Assembly (NCBI GenBank): GCA_029570835.1
Contig: JAKPTX010000117.1
Location: forward strand, 18,514-82,513
DNA from: Bacteroidota bacterium
Lineage (GTDB): Bacteria > Bacteroidota > Bacteroidia > Bacteroidales > WCHB1-69
Length of the DNA: 64,000 bases
Direction of reading: 5' to 3'
Both the position numbers and the translations under genes were made by a program. The notes below the pieces were generated by a model. The model worked only from the letters and a program-made list of their open reading frames with translations. It was not told the origin of the DNA and made no database searches. Every line of letters begins with the position of its first letter. Positions within the stretch are counted from its first letter, which is position 1. Shown here in pieces: positions 36,253-47,014 of the stretch.

Positions 36253-38361
36253 ATGCAACCTCAACTGCTTGATACTCCCATTGAATTTCTGAAAGGTGTA
36301 GGACCCAAAAAGGCACAACTTTTTAAAAAAGAGTTTGAAATCTACACTTTTGAGGATCTGCTTCATTATTACCCATATCGCCACATAGACAAATCCCAAA
36401 TGCACCTAATCAAAGATATCGTTAGTGAAGGTGCATACATTCAATTAAGAGGAAAAGTAGTCTCCTTTGAAATTTTAGGTGAACGGTACAGTAAAAGATT
36501 AGTTGCTCAATTTCAGGATCAGAGTGGAAGAATTGATTTAGTTTGGTTTAACTCCATCAAGTGGATTGAGGATCTGTTGAAACGCAAACACGAATTTATT
36601 GTTTTTGGACGACCTACCCTATTTAATGGACGTTGGAATATTACTCATCCGGAATTGGATGACCCTATGAATCAGTCTCAATCAACGGTTTCAGTTGCTT
36701 TTCAACCGCTCTATAATAGTAGTGAAAAATCAAAAAAGGGGGGATTAGATTCCCGCGCTATATCCAAACTGATGGTTACGCTACTCAATAACATTAAAGG
36801 TACTGTACAGGAGCGGCTAAGTCCACAATTGATCTCAAAATATAAACTTCTCCCTATTGAGGAAGCATTAGAAAATATCCACTACCCAAAAAATAACGAA
36901 TTATTATCGCAAGCCAAACTGAGAATTAAATTTGATGAACTTTTCTTCACCCAACTGAAAATGCTCAAAATCAAGGTTGAAAATTCAATAAAAAATAAAG
37001 GTTTTTTATTCCCTATTGTTGGGGAAACTTTTCATGATTATTATAAAAATCACCTCCCTTTTGAGTTAACCAATGCCCAAAAAAGAGTGATTAAAGAGAT
37101 TCATGCTGACCTTAAAAGCGGTAAACAGATGAATCGCTTATTGCAAGGTGATGTTGGGAGCGGCAAAACAATCACCGCATTAATGATAATGTTGATTGCT
37201 AAAGATAACGGATTCCAATCCTGCATGATGGCACCTACTGAAATTCTGGCAACACAACATTATGAATCACTTAAACGCTTGCTGAAAGAGACCAAAGTCA
37301 GTGTCGGTTTTCTATCCGGTTCCACTAAAGAGAGTGAACGAAAAGTGTTGTTGGAACAACTCTCTACAGGAGCAATAGATATCATAGTTGGAACCCATGC
37401 CCTCATTGAAGATCGGGTACAATTTTCTAACTTAGGCCTGGTTATAATCGATGAACAACATCGTTTTGGGGTTGAACAGCGAGCCAAATTGTGGAAAAAA
37501 AATGTTATCTTTCCACATGTACTGGTGATGACAGCCACTCCTATTCCAAGAACTTTAGCAATGACTGTATATGGAGACCTGGACCTGTCAGTAATCGATG
37601 AACTCCCTAAAGGACGGAAACCAATCATTACAAAACTTTTGTTTGAAAAGGATCGATTGGCACTTATCGGATTTATCAGACAACAGATTCATTTGGGACG
37701 ACAAGTGTTTGTTGTTTACCCACTTATTGAAGAATCTGAAAAGATGGATCTTTTCGACCTGATGGCCGGTTATGAAGTAATGAGCCACCACTTCCCCTAC
37801 CCGGAGTATGGTGTCGGAATTGTACATGGTAAGATGAAAGCAGAAGATAAAGATGGGGGAATGCAAAACTTTATTGAGAAAAGAACACATATCCTATTGT
37901 CCACTACTGTTATTGAGGTTGGAATTGACATTCCCAACGCTTCTGTTATGGTAATTGAAAATGCAGAAAGGTTTGGTCTCTCTCAATTGCACCAACTCCG
38001 AGGACGTGTAGGGAGAGGGGCTGAACAATCATATTGTATCTTGATGGGGGGACAAAAGATAAGTAAAGAGGGTAGAGAGCGATTACGCGCTATGGTAGAG
38101 ACTCAAGATGGCTTTGAGATCGCCAATATAGACCTGAAATTAAGGGGTCCGGGGGAATTGGAAGGTACCAAACAGAGTGGTATTTTGGATTTTAAACTGG
38201 CAGATATTGTAAAAGACGAAAAATTGGTCGCATTTACCCGCAATCTGGCTAAAAAACTGTTAGAACAGGATCCCGAACTGAAAAAAATAGAACACGAACC
38301 GATCAAACAATATCTGGATCGGATCATTAATAAAAATCAACATTGGAGCAAAATTAGTTAA
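36253..38361 (+). CDS. recG: ATP-dependent DNA helicase RecG
   Basis: LLQGDVGSGKTITALM; DEQHRFGVEQR; LRGRVGRG. Confidence 0.97.
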   Translation: MQPQLLDTPIEFLKGVGPKKAQLFKKEFEIYTFEDLLHYYPYRHIDKSQMHLIKDIVSEGAYIQLRGKVVSFEILGERYSKRLVAQFQDQSGRIDLVWFNSIKWIEDLLKRKHEFIVFGRPTLFNGRWNITHPELDDPMNQSQSTVSVAFQPLYNSSEKSKKGGLDSRAISKLMVTLLNNIKGTVQERLSPQLISKYKLLPIEEALENIHYPKNNELLSQAKLRIKFDELFFTQLKMLKIKVENSIKNKGFLFPIVGETFHDYYKNHLPFELTNAQKRVIKEIHADLKSGKQMNRLLQGDVGSGKTITALMIMLIAKDNGFQSCMMAPTEILATQHYESLKRLLKETKVSVGFLSGSTKESERKVLLEQLSTGAIDIIVGTHALIEDRVQFSNLGLVIIDEQHRFGVEQRAKLWKKNVIFPHVLVMTATPIPRTLAMTVYGDLDLSVIDELPKGRKPIITKLLFEKDRLALIGFIRQQIHLGRQVFVVYPLIEESEKMDLFDLMAGYEVMSHHFPYPEYGVGIVHGKMKAEDKDGGMQNFIEKRTHILLSTTVIEVGIDIPNASVMVIENAERFGLSQLHQLRGRVGRGAEQSYCILMGGQKISKEGRERLRAMVETQDGFEIANIDLKLRGPGELEGTKQSGILDFKLADIVKDEKLVAFTRNLAKKLLEQDPELKKIEHEPIKQYLDRIINKNQHWSKIS

Positions 38362-38364
38362 AGC

Positions 38365-38838
38365 ATGAAAATCAAATTGATTTGTATCGGGAAAAAAGAG
38401 GCTGATTTATTTCAGGAAGCAATCCAATTTTATCAAAAAAAACTTGAATATTACTGTACTTTTGAATCCATTACAATACCCTACCTAAAAAATGCTCAAT
38501 CCCTATCTGTAGAAGAACAAAAAAAAAGAGAGGGTGAACTATTGTTAAGTAAAATGAATCCCGGAGATCATGTAATCCTTCTAGATGAACAAGGGAAAGA
38601 ATATGATTCCGTTGCTTTTTCTGAAGCAGTACAACAGTGGCTCAACAGAGGAATTAAAACTCTAATTTTCGTCATTGGAGGCGCCTATGGATTCTCCGAT
38701 GAGATCTATCATCGAGGCAATAAAAAGCTCTCTTTATCTAAAATGACCTTCACCCATTTGATGACTCGATTAATATTTATTGAACAATTATATCGCGCAT
38801 TTACTATCATAAATCATGAACCTTATCACCACAAGTAA
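38365..38838 (+). CDS. rlmH: 23S rRNA (pseudouridine1915-N3)-methyltransferase
   Basis: FVIGGAYGFSDEIYHRGNKKLSLSKMTFTH; EQLYRAFTIINHEPYHH. Confidence 0.97.
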   Translation: MKIKLICIGKKEADLFQEAIQFYQKKLEYYCTFESITIPYLKNAQSLSVEEQKKREGELLLSKMNPGDHVILLDEQGKEYDSVAFSEAVQQWLNRGIKTLIFVIGGAYGFSDEIYHRGNKKLSLSKMTFTHLMTRLIFIEQLYRAFTIINHEPYHHK

Positions 38839-38950
38839 TCTATAAATCAGGTAATCAATGAGTTAAAAATTTTAAAAAATATCCTTTTGTTCCGATTTTT
38901 TTATTATTTTTGTGGGGTTGTATTGAAATTAAAAATCAAAAAATAAATTT

Positions 38951-41191
38951 ATGAAAAAATCTATTCTTTTATTCGTTTTGATGACGGTAGTAACGTTTGC
39001 TTTTGCAACTCCTGTTATTCCTGTTGAAGACGCAAAACTGATTTCAAAAAACTTTATAACTGAAATCTCAGGTAACTCAAATTTTCAATTATCAGATTTT
39101 GCATTAGTTCATACTGAAACTGATGAAAATGGGGAAAGTTTATACTACTGTTTTCAAATCCGTGACAATGGATTCATTATGATCTCTGCAACTTCATTAG
39201 CACATCCTATTTTAGGATTCTCTTTTGAAGAAAATTTCACAGATAATGATAAGAGCAACTATTTTATGTTGAAACACCGTGATCAACTTTCTTTCTTAAA
39301 AAAGAATCCCGGCCAAGCTAAAAATCACTCTGCCGCTTGGAGTCGTTATAACACTACTTCCTTTGTACCTAATCAATCTAAAAATGGTAGTGTAGGTGTT
39401 GAGCCATTGCTCACAACAACTTGGAGTCAAGAAAAGTATTACAACGCCTATTGTCCTTTTGATTCAAGACCTAGTCAAACAGGAACTTCGGCTTCCCGTG
39501 ATTACAGAGCTTATAATGGCTGCGTTGCTGTAAACTTAACCAACCTGATGTTCTTTCACAGATGGCCTGCTACCGGAAGTGGTGGTATATCTTATATTCC
39601 TGTAGATTATAACGTTGATCCTCCTCACGTTTATCCACGTCAAACTGTGAACTTTGGACAAAACTCATACAATTACGACGTAATGTATGAAGGTAGACTC
39701 GAAAGTTATGTTAATGAACTCGCCAAATTGTTCTATCATGCCGGAGTTTCTGTAAATATGTCTTACGGGAATGAAGGTTCCGGATCTAACTCTTTGGAAG
39801 CAGTTAACGCATTGAAAACGAACTGGAAAATGAATCAATTTTTATTTAACTTGAGAGAATCTGACTTGAGTGAAAATGCATTCATTGACTCTATGATTAC
39901 ACAACTTGATAAAAATCTTCCTCTCTATTTTTCGGCTACAGTTGGTGGAGAAGATGGACACGCATTTATGATTGATGGCTATATGAATATTGACTCAACA
40001 ACAACCTATTTCCACTGTAACTTTGGTTGGGGAGGAAGCAAAAATGGATATTACCTATTCAATAACCTTGACGGATACAATGCCGATGAAAGTATCTTGA
40101 TGAATGTTATACCCAATACCGATGATATCGACGTACTCAAACCTCTAACTTCTAATGATACTATCACTGCCACTTTAGGAACCATTTCTGATGGATCAGG
40201 TGCATACAAATATCAACCAAACACAGAACGTTCTTGGTTATTTAATACACCAAATGCAACTAGATATACCTTCAATTTTTCAAAAATCAAAACTGAAGCC
40301 AATGGTGATATCATCACTATTTACAATGGACCTACTATAGCTTCAGGAGTTAAAGCTCAATTTAGCGGTAACTATTTAATGAAAGCAACCAATGATCCCT
40401 ATGGTGCAATTCAAAGTGTGTTTCCAGGTACTCCACTTCCAGGACCTGTTGTTGTTAACAGTTCTTCAGTCCTAGTTACTTTTACATCTAACAGTAATGA
40501 TATTACTGACTATGGATTTGTAATGAACTATAAAGCAACAACTTCAAATGTTCCTGAAATGTGCGCTAGTGTAACTATTATTCCAGGAACAGAAGTTATT
40601 GGTATAATTAGTGATAAGAATCTTAGTGCTGATGATAATTTAAACTATGCAGCTGACAAAGAATGTCAATTTATTGGTAGACTTTTTAACTACGTGGATG
40701 GCTTTGCCATGGCTTTTACAAAGTTTGATCTTTTGGAAGGAGACTATGTTGATGTATGGGATATTTCAAACCAAAATATTCCAGAATTGGTTAAACGCTT
40801 CGACATAAACAATATGCCTAATGGTCCTTTCAATGTTAGCGCCCGTAAATTCCAGGTTAACTTCGTTTCTGACAACTGGAGACAAGGAACAGGTTTCAAA
40901 TTACAATATTATGCTATCCTCGGAGTTAACAATAATAGCGGACTTGACAATGTAGCTGTTTATCCTAATCCGACTTCAGGTAATATCAATATTGCTATTT
41001 CTACCGACTTAAATGAAACTATGCAATTCCAAATCTTTGATATGACCGGTAAAATGATCTCTTCAGAGAGTGCTGAAGTTTCAGGTGACTACGTTTACAC
41101 CACTTCAACAAATCATTTAGCCACAGGAATCTATATGGTTCATATTAATACATCTAAAGGTAAGAGCGTTCACAAATTTATCGTTGAATAA
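38951..41191 (+). CDS. C10 (streptopain-like) peptidase with type IX secretion sorting domain
   Basis: GCVAVNLTNLMFFHRWP; GHAFMIDGY; FHCNFGWGGSKNGYYLFNN; C-terminal VYPNPTSGNINI...GIYMVHI. Confidence 0.92.
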   Translation: MKKSILLFVLMTVVTFAFATPVIPVEDAKLISKNFITEISGNSNFQLSDFALVHTETDENGESLYYCFQIRDNGFIMISATSLAHPILGFSFEENFTDNDKSNYFMLKHRDQLSFLKKNPGQAKNHSAAWSRYNTTSFVPNQSKNGSVGVEPLLTTTWSQEKYYNAYCPFDSRPSQTGTSASRDYRAYNGCVAVNLTNLMFFHRWPATGSGGISYIPVDYNVDPPHVYPRQTVNFGQNSYNYDVMYEGRLESYVNELAKLFYHAGVSVNMSYGNEGSGSNSLEAVNALKTNWKMNQFLFNLRESDLSENAFIDSMITQLDKNLPLYFSATVGGEDGHAFMIDGYMNIDSTTTYFHCNFGWGGSKNGYYLFNNLDGYNADESILMNVIPNTDDIDVLKPLTSNDTITATLGTISDGSGAYKYQPNTERSWLFNTPNATRYTFNFSKIKTEANGDIITIYNGPTIASGVKAQFSGNYLMKATNDPYGAIQSVFPGTPLPGPVVVNSSSVLVTFTSNSNDITDYGFVMNYKATTSNVPEMCASVTIIPGTEVIGIISDKNLSADDNLNYAADKECQFIGRLFNYVDGFAMAFTKFDLLEGDYVDVWDISNQNIPELVKRFDINNMPNGPFNVSARKFQVNFVSDNWRQGTGFKLQYYAILGVNNNSGLDNVAVYPNPTSGNINIAISTDLNETMQFQIFDMTGKMISSESAEVSGDYVYTTSTNHLATGIYMVHINTSKGKSVHKFIVE

Positions 41192-41213
41192 TTTTTATCT
41201 TTGCATAGCATAA

Positions 41214-41239
41214 AGGCGGTTTGAACCGCCTTTTTTTAT
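41214..41239 (+). terminator. Rho-independent terminator
   Basis: AGGCGGTTTGAACCGCCTTTTTTTAT. Confidence 0.88.
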
Positions 41240-41309
41240 AAAAAATAAAATATAAAAATTTTGATAGCGTTTTCAATTTTATATAGATCAATCTAAAACT
41301 CTATGCCCT

Positions 41310-42353
41310 ATGAAAAAAATCTTAATTACAGGAGGTGCCGGATTTATTGGATCACATGTGGTACGTCTTTTTGTTCAAAAATACCCTTTCTACGAAATCT
41401 ATAACGTAGATAAACTAACTTATGCCGGGAACCTGGAGAACTTAAAAGATGTTGAAAAGGCGCCTAACTATCATTTTATTCAGGCTGATATCGTGGATTC
41501 TGACTTAATGCTGGAACTTTTTAAAAAATATCAATTTGATGGAGTCCTCCATCTGGCAGCTGAATCTCATGTGGATCGATCTATTGAAAGTCCTATGGAG
41601 TTTATCTATACTAATGTGGTTGGAACCGTTAACTTACTGAATTGCGCACGTGCAATCTGGAAAGATCAGTATCAGGGAAAACGTTTTTACCATATTTCCA
41701 CCGACGAGGTATACGGATCTTTATCTGAAGAGGGTTTATTCACAGAAACAACACCCTATGATCCACATAGTCCATACTCTGCATCAAAAGCTGCTTCAGA
41801 TCACTTCGTGAGAGCTTACCACGACACTTACGGTCTACCCGTAGTGATTTCCAACTGCTCCAATAATTATGGCCCCAATCAGTTTCCCGAAAAGTTGATC
41901 CCTCTCTTTATTCATAATATTAAAAACAATATTCCACTTCCGGTATATGGAAAAGGAATCAATGTGAGAGACTGGTTATATGTTGAAGATCATGCTAAAG
42001 CTATAGACCTGTTGTTTCACCAGGCTAAAGTGGGAGAAACCTACAATATCGGAGGAAATAATGAGTGGCGTAATATTGACCTCATCAAGCAATTGATTGC
42101 CATTATGGACCGCAAATTGGGCAGACCGGAAGGAACTTCTCTTTCACTCATCACTTATGTAACAGACAGAGCAGGACACGATTTACGCTATGCAATTGAT
42201 GCTTCCAAAATTAAAAATGATTTGGGATGGGAGCCTACCATACAGTTTATTGAAGGATTTGAAAAAACCATCGACTGGTACCTGGCAAATGAAGAGTGGC
42301 TGGATAATATTGTCTCCGGTGAATATAAAAATTACGTTCCATCTCATCCATGA
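41310..42353 (+). CDS. rfbB: dTDP-glucose 4,6-dehydratase
   Basis: ITGGAGFIGSHVVRLF; HISTDEVYGSL; YSASKAASDHFVRAYHDTYGLP. Confidence 0.96.
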   Translation: MKKILITGGAGFIGSHVVRLFVQKYPFYEIYNVDKLTYAGNLENLKDVEKAPNYHFIQADIVDSDLMLELFKKYQFDGVLHLAAESHVDRSIESPMEFIYTNVVGTVNLLNCARAIWKDQYQGKRFYHISTDEVYGSLSEEGLFTETTPYDPHSPYSASKAASDHFVRAYHDTYGLPVVISNCSNNYGPNQFPEKLIPLFIHNIKNNIPLPVYGKGINVRDWLYVEDHAKAIDLLFHQAKVGETYNIGGNNEWRNIDLIKQLIAIMDRKLGRPEGTSLSLITYVTDRAGHDLRYAIDASKIKNDLGWEPTIQFIEGFEKTIDWYLANEEWLDNIVSGEYKNYVPSHP

Positions 42354-43264
42354 TTCGATATTTAGAATCTTCCGATATTGACCCTCAACAGTGGGACCGC
42401 TGTATTGCTGCTTCCGCCTACTCTACTATTTTTGCCTCTTTTGACTTCTTGTCCGCAGCAAGTGACAGGTGGGGTGCTCTGGTGACAGAGTATTATGAAA
42501 GTGTAATGCCTTTGCCCTACCGCAACAAATTTGGAATGCGCTACGTCTTCTCTCCCCCCTTTATTTCTAGATTAGGAATATATTCAAAAAAAGAAATAGA
42601 TCACGCTTTGGAAAAAAAGATGATCGAAATGATTCCTAAAAAATTTGTGCTTACTGATCTAATTTTGCATCCTCTCCATCAATATCCCGAAACGACAACT
42701 CATGTTTCATACCAACTTGCTCTGAATCAGGAATATGAACAATTAAAAAAGCAATACAACGAAAACACCAAGCGAAATCTTAAAAAAATCAATGAAGAGG
42801 AGCTAATATACTCACAAGATGTTACAACTGAGCAAGTTATAGATCTTTTTTCCAATAATAGAGGAGAAAATGTGAAGCTACCCAACCATTTTTACAGTAC
42901 ATTAGTCCGACTGGCAGAAGAAGCCGATAAGCAGAATCGTTTGGAGAAAAAAGCAGTTTATGATCGATCGGGGAACCTGCTTGCCGGTGCGCTTTTTTTG
43001 CATGATTATCAAAGGGTTTGGTTTTGGTTTTCCGGTCGGGATCAAGCAAAAAGTGATCAAATGGGAATGTTTTATCTTATTGATCAATGGATTCGTCAAA
43101 ATGTCAACCACAATCTGATTTTGGATTTCAACGGCTCTAATAATCCCAATATTGCCCGCTTTTATCATGGATTTGGAGCAGAAAAATATGAGTATCCTTT
43201 CTATCAAAAGAAAAAAAAAGGAATAAAAATGATAATTTCTGCCTATCGATATCTAATAAAATAG
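42350..43264 (+). CDS. FemAB/GNAT-like acyltransferase family protein
   Basis: Overall layout and YDRSGNLLAGALFLHDYQRVWFWFSG. Confidence 0.6.
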   Translation: MIRYLESSDIDPQQWDRCIAASAYSTIFASFDFLSAASDRWGALVTEYYESVMPLPYRNKFGMRYVFSPPFISRLGIYSKKEIDHALEKKMIEMIPKKFVLTDLILHPLHQYPETTTHVSYQLALNQEYEQLKKQYNENTKRNLKKINEEELIYSQDVTTEQVIDLFSNNRGENVKLPNHFYSTLVRLAEEADKQNRLEKKAVYDRSGNLLAGALFLHDYQRVWFWFSGRDQAKSDQMGMFYLIDQWIRQNVNHNLILDFNGSNNPNIARFYHGFGAEKYEYPFYQKKKKGIKMIISAYRYLIK

Positions 43265-43289
43265 TATCTTTACGGAAAAAATAAGAATC

Positions 43290-43952
43290 ATGTTAACAGT
43301 ACACAATTTAGGAGCCACCAATTCGATTTTCAATCAGTTTATTGCTGAGATCAGAAGTATTAAAGATCAAGGAGATAGCATGCGTTTCAGACGCAATATG
43401 GAACGAATGGGTGAAATTTTTGCGTATGAAATCAGTAAAACTTTGCGATATAAAAAAGAGGAGATCTCGACTCCTTTTGGTATTACTTCGCTTCCATTAA
43501 TTCAGAGACAACCTGTCATCGCGACCATTTTACGTGCCGGTTTGCCGCTTCATCAAGGGTTTCTCAACTATTTTGACAAAGCTGAAAATGCTTTTGTATC
43601 CGCTTACCGTAAGCATCACCGTGACAGAAGTTTTGAGATCCAGCTCGATTATATCTCTTGTCCCGAGATTACCAATAAGACCTTAATTATTACGGATCCG
43701 ATGATTGCCACCGGACAGTCGATGTGTATTGTTTACGAAGCGCTGCTTGAGAACGGAAAACCCAAACATACTCACATTGTTACCTCCATCATTAGTTCTC
43801 AGGGGTTAGAGTATCTGCAATCGCATCTTCCGCCGTTGAAATGCACTCTCTGGGTAGGCGCAATAGATGATGGTTTAACAGCACAATCTTATATTGTGCC
43901 CGGTTTGGGTGATGCCGGTGATTTGGCGTTTGGCAATAAAGCCCAAGATTAA
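43290..43952 (+). CDS. upp: Uracil phosphoribosyltransferase
   Basis: ATILRAGLPLHQGFLNYF; LIITDPMIATGQS. Confidence 0.94.
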   Translation: MLTVHNLGATNSIFNQFIAEIRSIKDQGDSMRFRRNMERMGEIFAYEISKTLRYKKEEISTPFGITSLPLIQRQPVIATILRAGLPLHQGFLNYFDKAENAFVSAYRKHHRDRSFEIQLDYISCPEITNKTLIITDPMIATGQSMCIVYEALLENGKPKHTHIVTSIISSQGLEYLQSHLPPLKCTLWVGAIDDGLTAQSYIVPGLGDAGDLAFGNKAQD

Positions 43953-44021
43953 TTTAGTTTATTACTTTTCTTTTGGAAATAAAAAAAAGGGGGGGACGCA
44001 AATTCCCCCCTCTTTGATTCT

Positions 44022-46886
44022 TTATTCGTAGTAATCTTCACAACTACACATTAAGTTCCTGTCCCCATGAGCTTCGTTCACTTTACTTACTGTTGGCCAA
44101 TATTTTTCAGTGTGTGGCTGTGGGAATGCTGCTCTTTGACGAGTATAAGGTCTTGTCCACTCATCGGCACAAATCACTTGCATGGTGTGTGGAGCATTCT
44201 TGATTAAGTTGTTCTCACGATCTGCTTTACCCTCTTCAATCTCTCTGATCTCCTCACGGATTGAGATGAGGGCATCACATAATCTGTCTATTTCACTTAG
44301 TGGTTCACTTTCAGTAGGCTCAATCATCAATGTTCCATGTACCGGGAATGCCACTGTTGGAGCGTGGAAACCGTAGTCCATCAAACGTTTCGCAATATCT
44401 CCTACCAGAACACCTGCTGTCTTATCAAACTCATTGCAATCGATAATAAATTCATGAGCGCACATACCTTTCTCACCGGTGTACAAAATAGGATAATGAT
44501 CTTGTAAACGCACTCTCATATAGTTGGCATTTAATATGGCCATCTCAGTAGCTGACTTCAATCCGGGACCACCTAACATTTTCAGATAACCGTAAGTGGT
44601 GGGTAATGCTGCCGGACTACCATAAGGAGCTGCAGAAACCTGACTTCCATGAGTTCCACCGGTTGGTACCAACACGTGGTTAGGTAGGAAATCCACTAAA
44701 TGTTCAGCCACACCGATAGGTCCAATTCCGGGACCACCACCACCGTGAGGAATCGCAAAAGTTTTATGCAGATTCAAGTGACAAACATCAGCTCCCATGT
44801 AGCCTGGGGAGGTTAAGCCTACCTGAGCATTCATGTTAGCTCCGTCCATATAAACTTGTCCGCCATTTTCGTGAATAATATTGATAATCTCTAAGATTGC
44901 TTCTTCAAACACCCCGTGAGTTGATGGATAAGTTACCATCAAGCAGGAAAGTTTATCTCTGTGTTCTACCGCTTTAGCTCTCAAGTCTTCCACGTCAATC
45001 TCCCCTTTATCAGTAGATTTCACGATTACAATATCCAAACCGGCTTTAGCAGCTGATGCAGGATTAGTACCGTGAGCAGAAGCAGGAATCAAACAAACAG
45101 TTCTGTGTCCCTCTCCTTTACTAATTTGATAGTTACGGATCGTGGTTAAACCGGCATACTCTCCGGCAGCCCCCGAATTAGGTTGGAAAGAGATCGCTTT
45201 GAAGCCCGTAATTAAACTCAACCACTCATCCATCTCCTCAATCATTTCCATAAAGCCTTCTGCTTGATCAAGCGGAGCAAATGGGTGAATAGCTCCCACT
45301 TCTGTCCAGGTTAATGGGAATACCTCAGCAGCTGCGTTCAACTTCATGGTACAAGATCCAAGAGGAATCATTGCTCTGTTTAAAGAAAGATCCTTCACCT
45401 CAAGCAGTTTCATATATCTCATCATTTCTGTCTCAGAGTGATATTTGTGGAACACTTCGTGAGTCATAAAATCAGAGGTACGATGTAAAGATTCAGGAAT
45501 ATGCAATGCCGGAACACAATTACCGGTGCAAACATAAGGCTTATGCTCTTTATTAACAGCTTTTGCCAACACTTCCAAAATCTCATTCACATCCTCTAAC
45601 AATACAGTTTCATCCAATGAGATAGTTAAACACTCATCGCACCAGTAGTAGAAGTTGATTTGATGTTCTAGTGCTACCTTTTTAACTTGTTCTGTATTAA
45701 ACCCTTGTGGAACCTGCAAGCAAACTGTATCGAAAAAGTTTTGATTGTGTTGTTTATATCCCAATTTTTCAGCTTCGTTAGCCAAAATACCGGTCAAAAC
45801 ATTAATTTTTGTTGCTTTATCTTTCAATCCTTTTGGACCATGCCACAATGCGTAAAATCCGGCTGATATAGCAGAAAGTACAGATGCGGTACAGATATTG
45901 GAGGTTGCTCTTTCTCTCTTGATATGTTGCTCTCTGGTTTGAAGTGCCATTCTCAACGCTTTATTTCCTTGTGCGTCAATGGTTACTCCGATAATTCTAC
46001 CGGGCATCTGCCTCTTCATGCTCTCATTACAAGCAAAGTAACCTGCATGAGGTCCACCAAAGCCCATTGTAGCTCCAAAACGTTGGGTATTCCCTACCAC
46101 ACCATCAGCACCCCATTCTCCCGGAGGAGTTAAAAGAGTCAGAGCCAAAAGATCAGCAGCAACTCCTACGAAAATTCCTTTTTCTTTGGCATCTTTAACA
46201 AATGAGGTATAATCAACAACTCGTCCCCAACTACCGGGATATTGAAGCATCAAACCAAAGTAAGTATTATCCAATGTGGTTTTAAACGGATCACCTGAAA
46301 CTACCTCAATACCTTGTGGTCTGGCATTTGTTTTGATCACCTCTAAAGTTTGAGGGAAAAGGTCTTCAGCTACAAAAAATTTGTTTACGTTGTTTTTAAC
46401 CATGTCACGAGGTCTGCTGTTGAAAAACATCAACATCAACTCAGCCGCAGATGTTGCCTCATCCAGCATAGATGCGTTTGCCAAATCCATTCCGGTTAAA
46501 TCGCATAACATGGTTTGATAATTCAATAATGCTTCCAAACGCCCTTGGGCAATCTCCGCCTGATAGGGAGTATAAGCCGTGTACCATCCGGGATTTTCAG
46601 TAATATTTCTCTGAATTACAGCGGGAGTATAGGAATTGTAATAACCCATTCCTATATAGGATTTATAAATCTTATTTTTGGCAAACAATGCTCTTACATG
46701 TTTTAAATAAACCCCTTCGGTCATCCCTTCGGGAAGAGGAAGATCCTCTTTGAAACGAATTGCAGCAGGAACAGTTTGTTCAATCAACTCCTCCATACTG
46801 TTCACTCCGATTCTTTTCAACATCACGTCCACCTCTTCCGGAGTTGGCCCATTATGTCTGTCCTTAAAGTCGTCTTTAATAATCAT
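44022..46886 (-). CDS. gcvP: Glycine dehydrogenase (decarboxylating), single polypeptide
   Basis: DFKDRHNGPTPEEV; LHKTFAIPHGGGGPGIGPI; start codon at 46884-46886. Confidence 0.98.
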   Translation of the reverse strand: MIIKDDFKDRHNGPTPEEVDVMLKRIGVNSMEELIEQTVPAAIRFKEDLPLPEGMTEGVYLKHVRALFAKNKIYKSYIGMGYYNSYTPAVIQRNITENPGWYTAYTPYQAEIAQGRLEALLNYQTMLCDLTGMDLANASMLDEATSAAELMLMFFNSRPRDMVKNNVNKFFVAEDLFPQTLEVIKTNARPQGIEVVSGDPFKTTLDNTYFGLMLQYPGSWGRVVDYTSFVKDAKEKGIFVGVAADLLALTLLTPPGEWGADGVVGNTQRFGATMGFGGPHAGYFACNESMKRQMPGRIIGVTIDAQGNKALRMALQTREQHIKRERATSNICTASVLSAISAGFYALWHGPKGLKDKATKINVLTGILANEAEKLGYKQHNQNFFDTVCLQVPQGFNTEQVKKVALEHQINFYYWCDECLTISLDETVLLEDVNEILEVLAKAVNKEHKPYVCTGNCVPALHIPESLHRTSDFMTHEVFHKYHSETEMMRYMKLLEVKDLSLNRAMIPLGSCTMKLNAAAEVFPLTWTEVGAIHPFAPLDQAEGFMEMIEEMDEWLSLITGFKAISFQPNSGAAGEYAGLTTIRNYQISKGEGHRTVCLIPASAHGTNPASAAKAGLDIVIVKSTDKGEIDVEDLRAKAVEHRDKLSCLMVTYPSTHGVFEEAILEIINIIHENGGQVYMDGANMNAQVGLTSPGYMGADVCHLNLHKTFAIPHGGGGPGIGPIGVAEHLVDFLPNHVLVPTGGTHGSQVSAAPYGSPAALPTTYGYLKMLGGPGLKSATEMAILNANYMRVRLQDHYPILYTGEKGMCAHEFIIDCNEFDKTAGVLVGDIAKRLMDYGFHAPTVAFPVHGTLMIEPTESEPLSEIDRLCDALISIREEIREIEEGKADRENNLIKNAPHTMQVICADEWTRPYTRQRAAFPQPHTEKYWPTVSKVNEAHGDRNLMCSCEDYYE

Positions 46887-46941
46887 ATACAATCTATATT
46901 TTACGTTAAACATCCGTTTGTTTCGGGAAAAACCCAATCTG

Positions 46942-46949
46942 CAAAGATA
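46942..46949 (-). promoter_or_regulatory. -7 box TATCTTTG for gcvP
   Basis: CAAAGATA on + strand upstream of gcvP. Confidence 0.5.
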
Positions 46950-47014
46950 TAAAAAATAATTGTGTTATACCCTATTAGAGGAGATCATAAAAAAGTTGTA
47001 TTTTTGCATTTTAT

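Noticed and set aside
38951-41191. C10 peptidase as a novel secreted toxin
   Set aside because: Standard streptopain-like protease with an ordinary type IX sorting domain.
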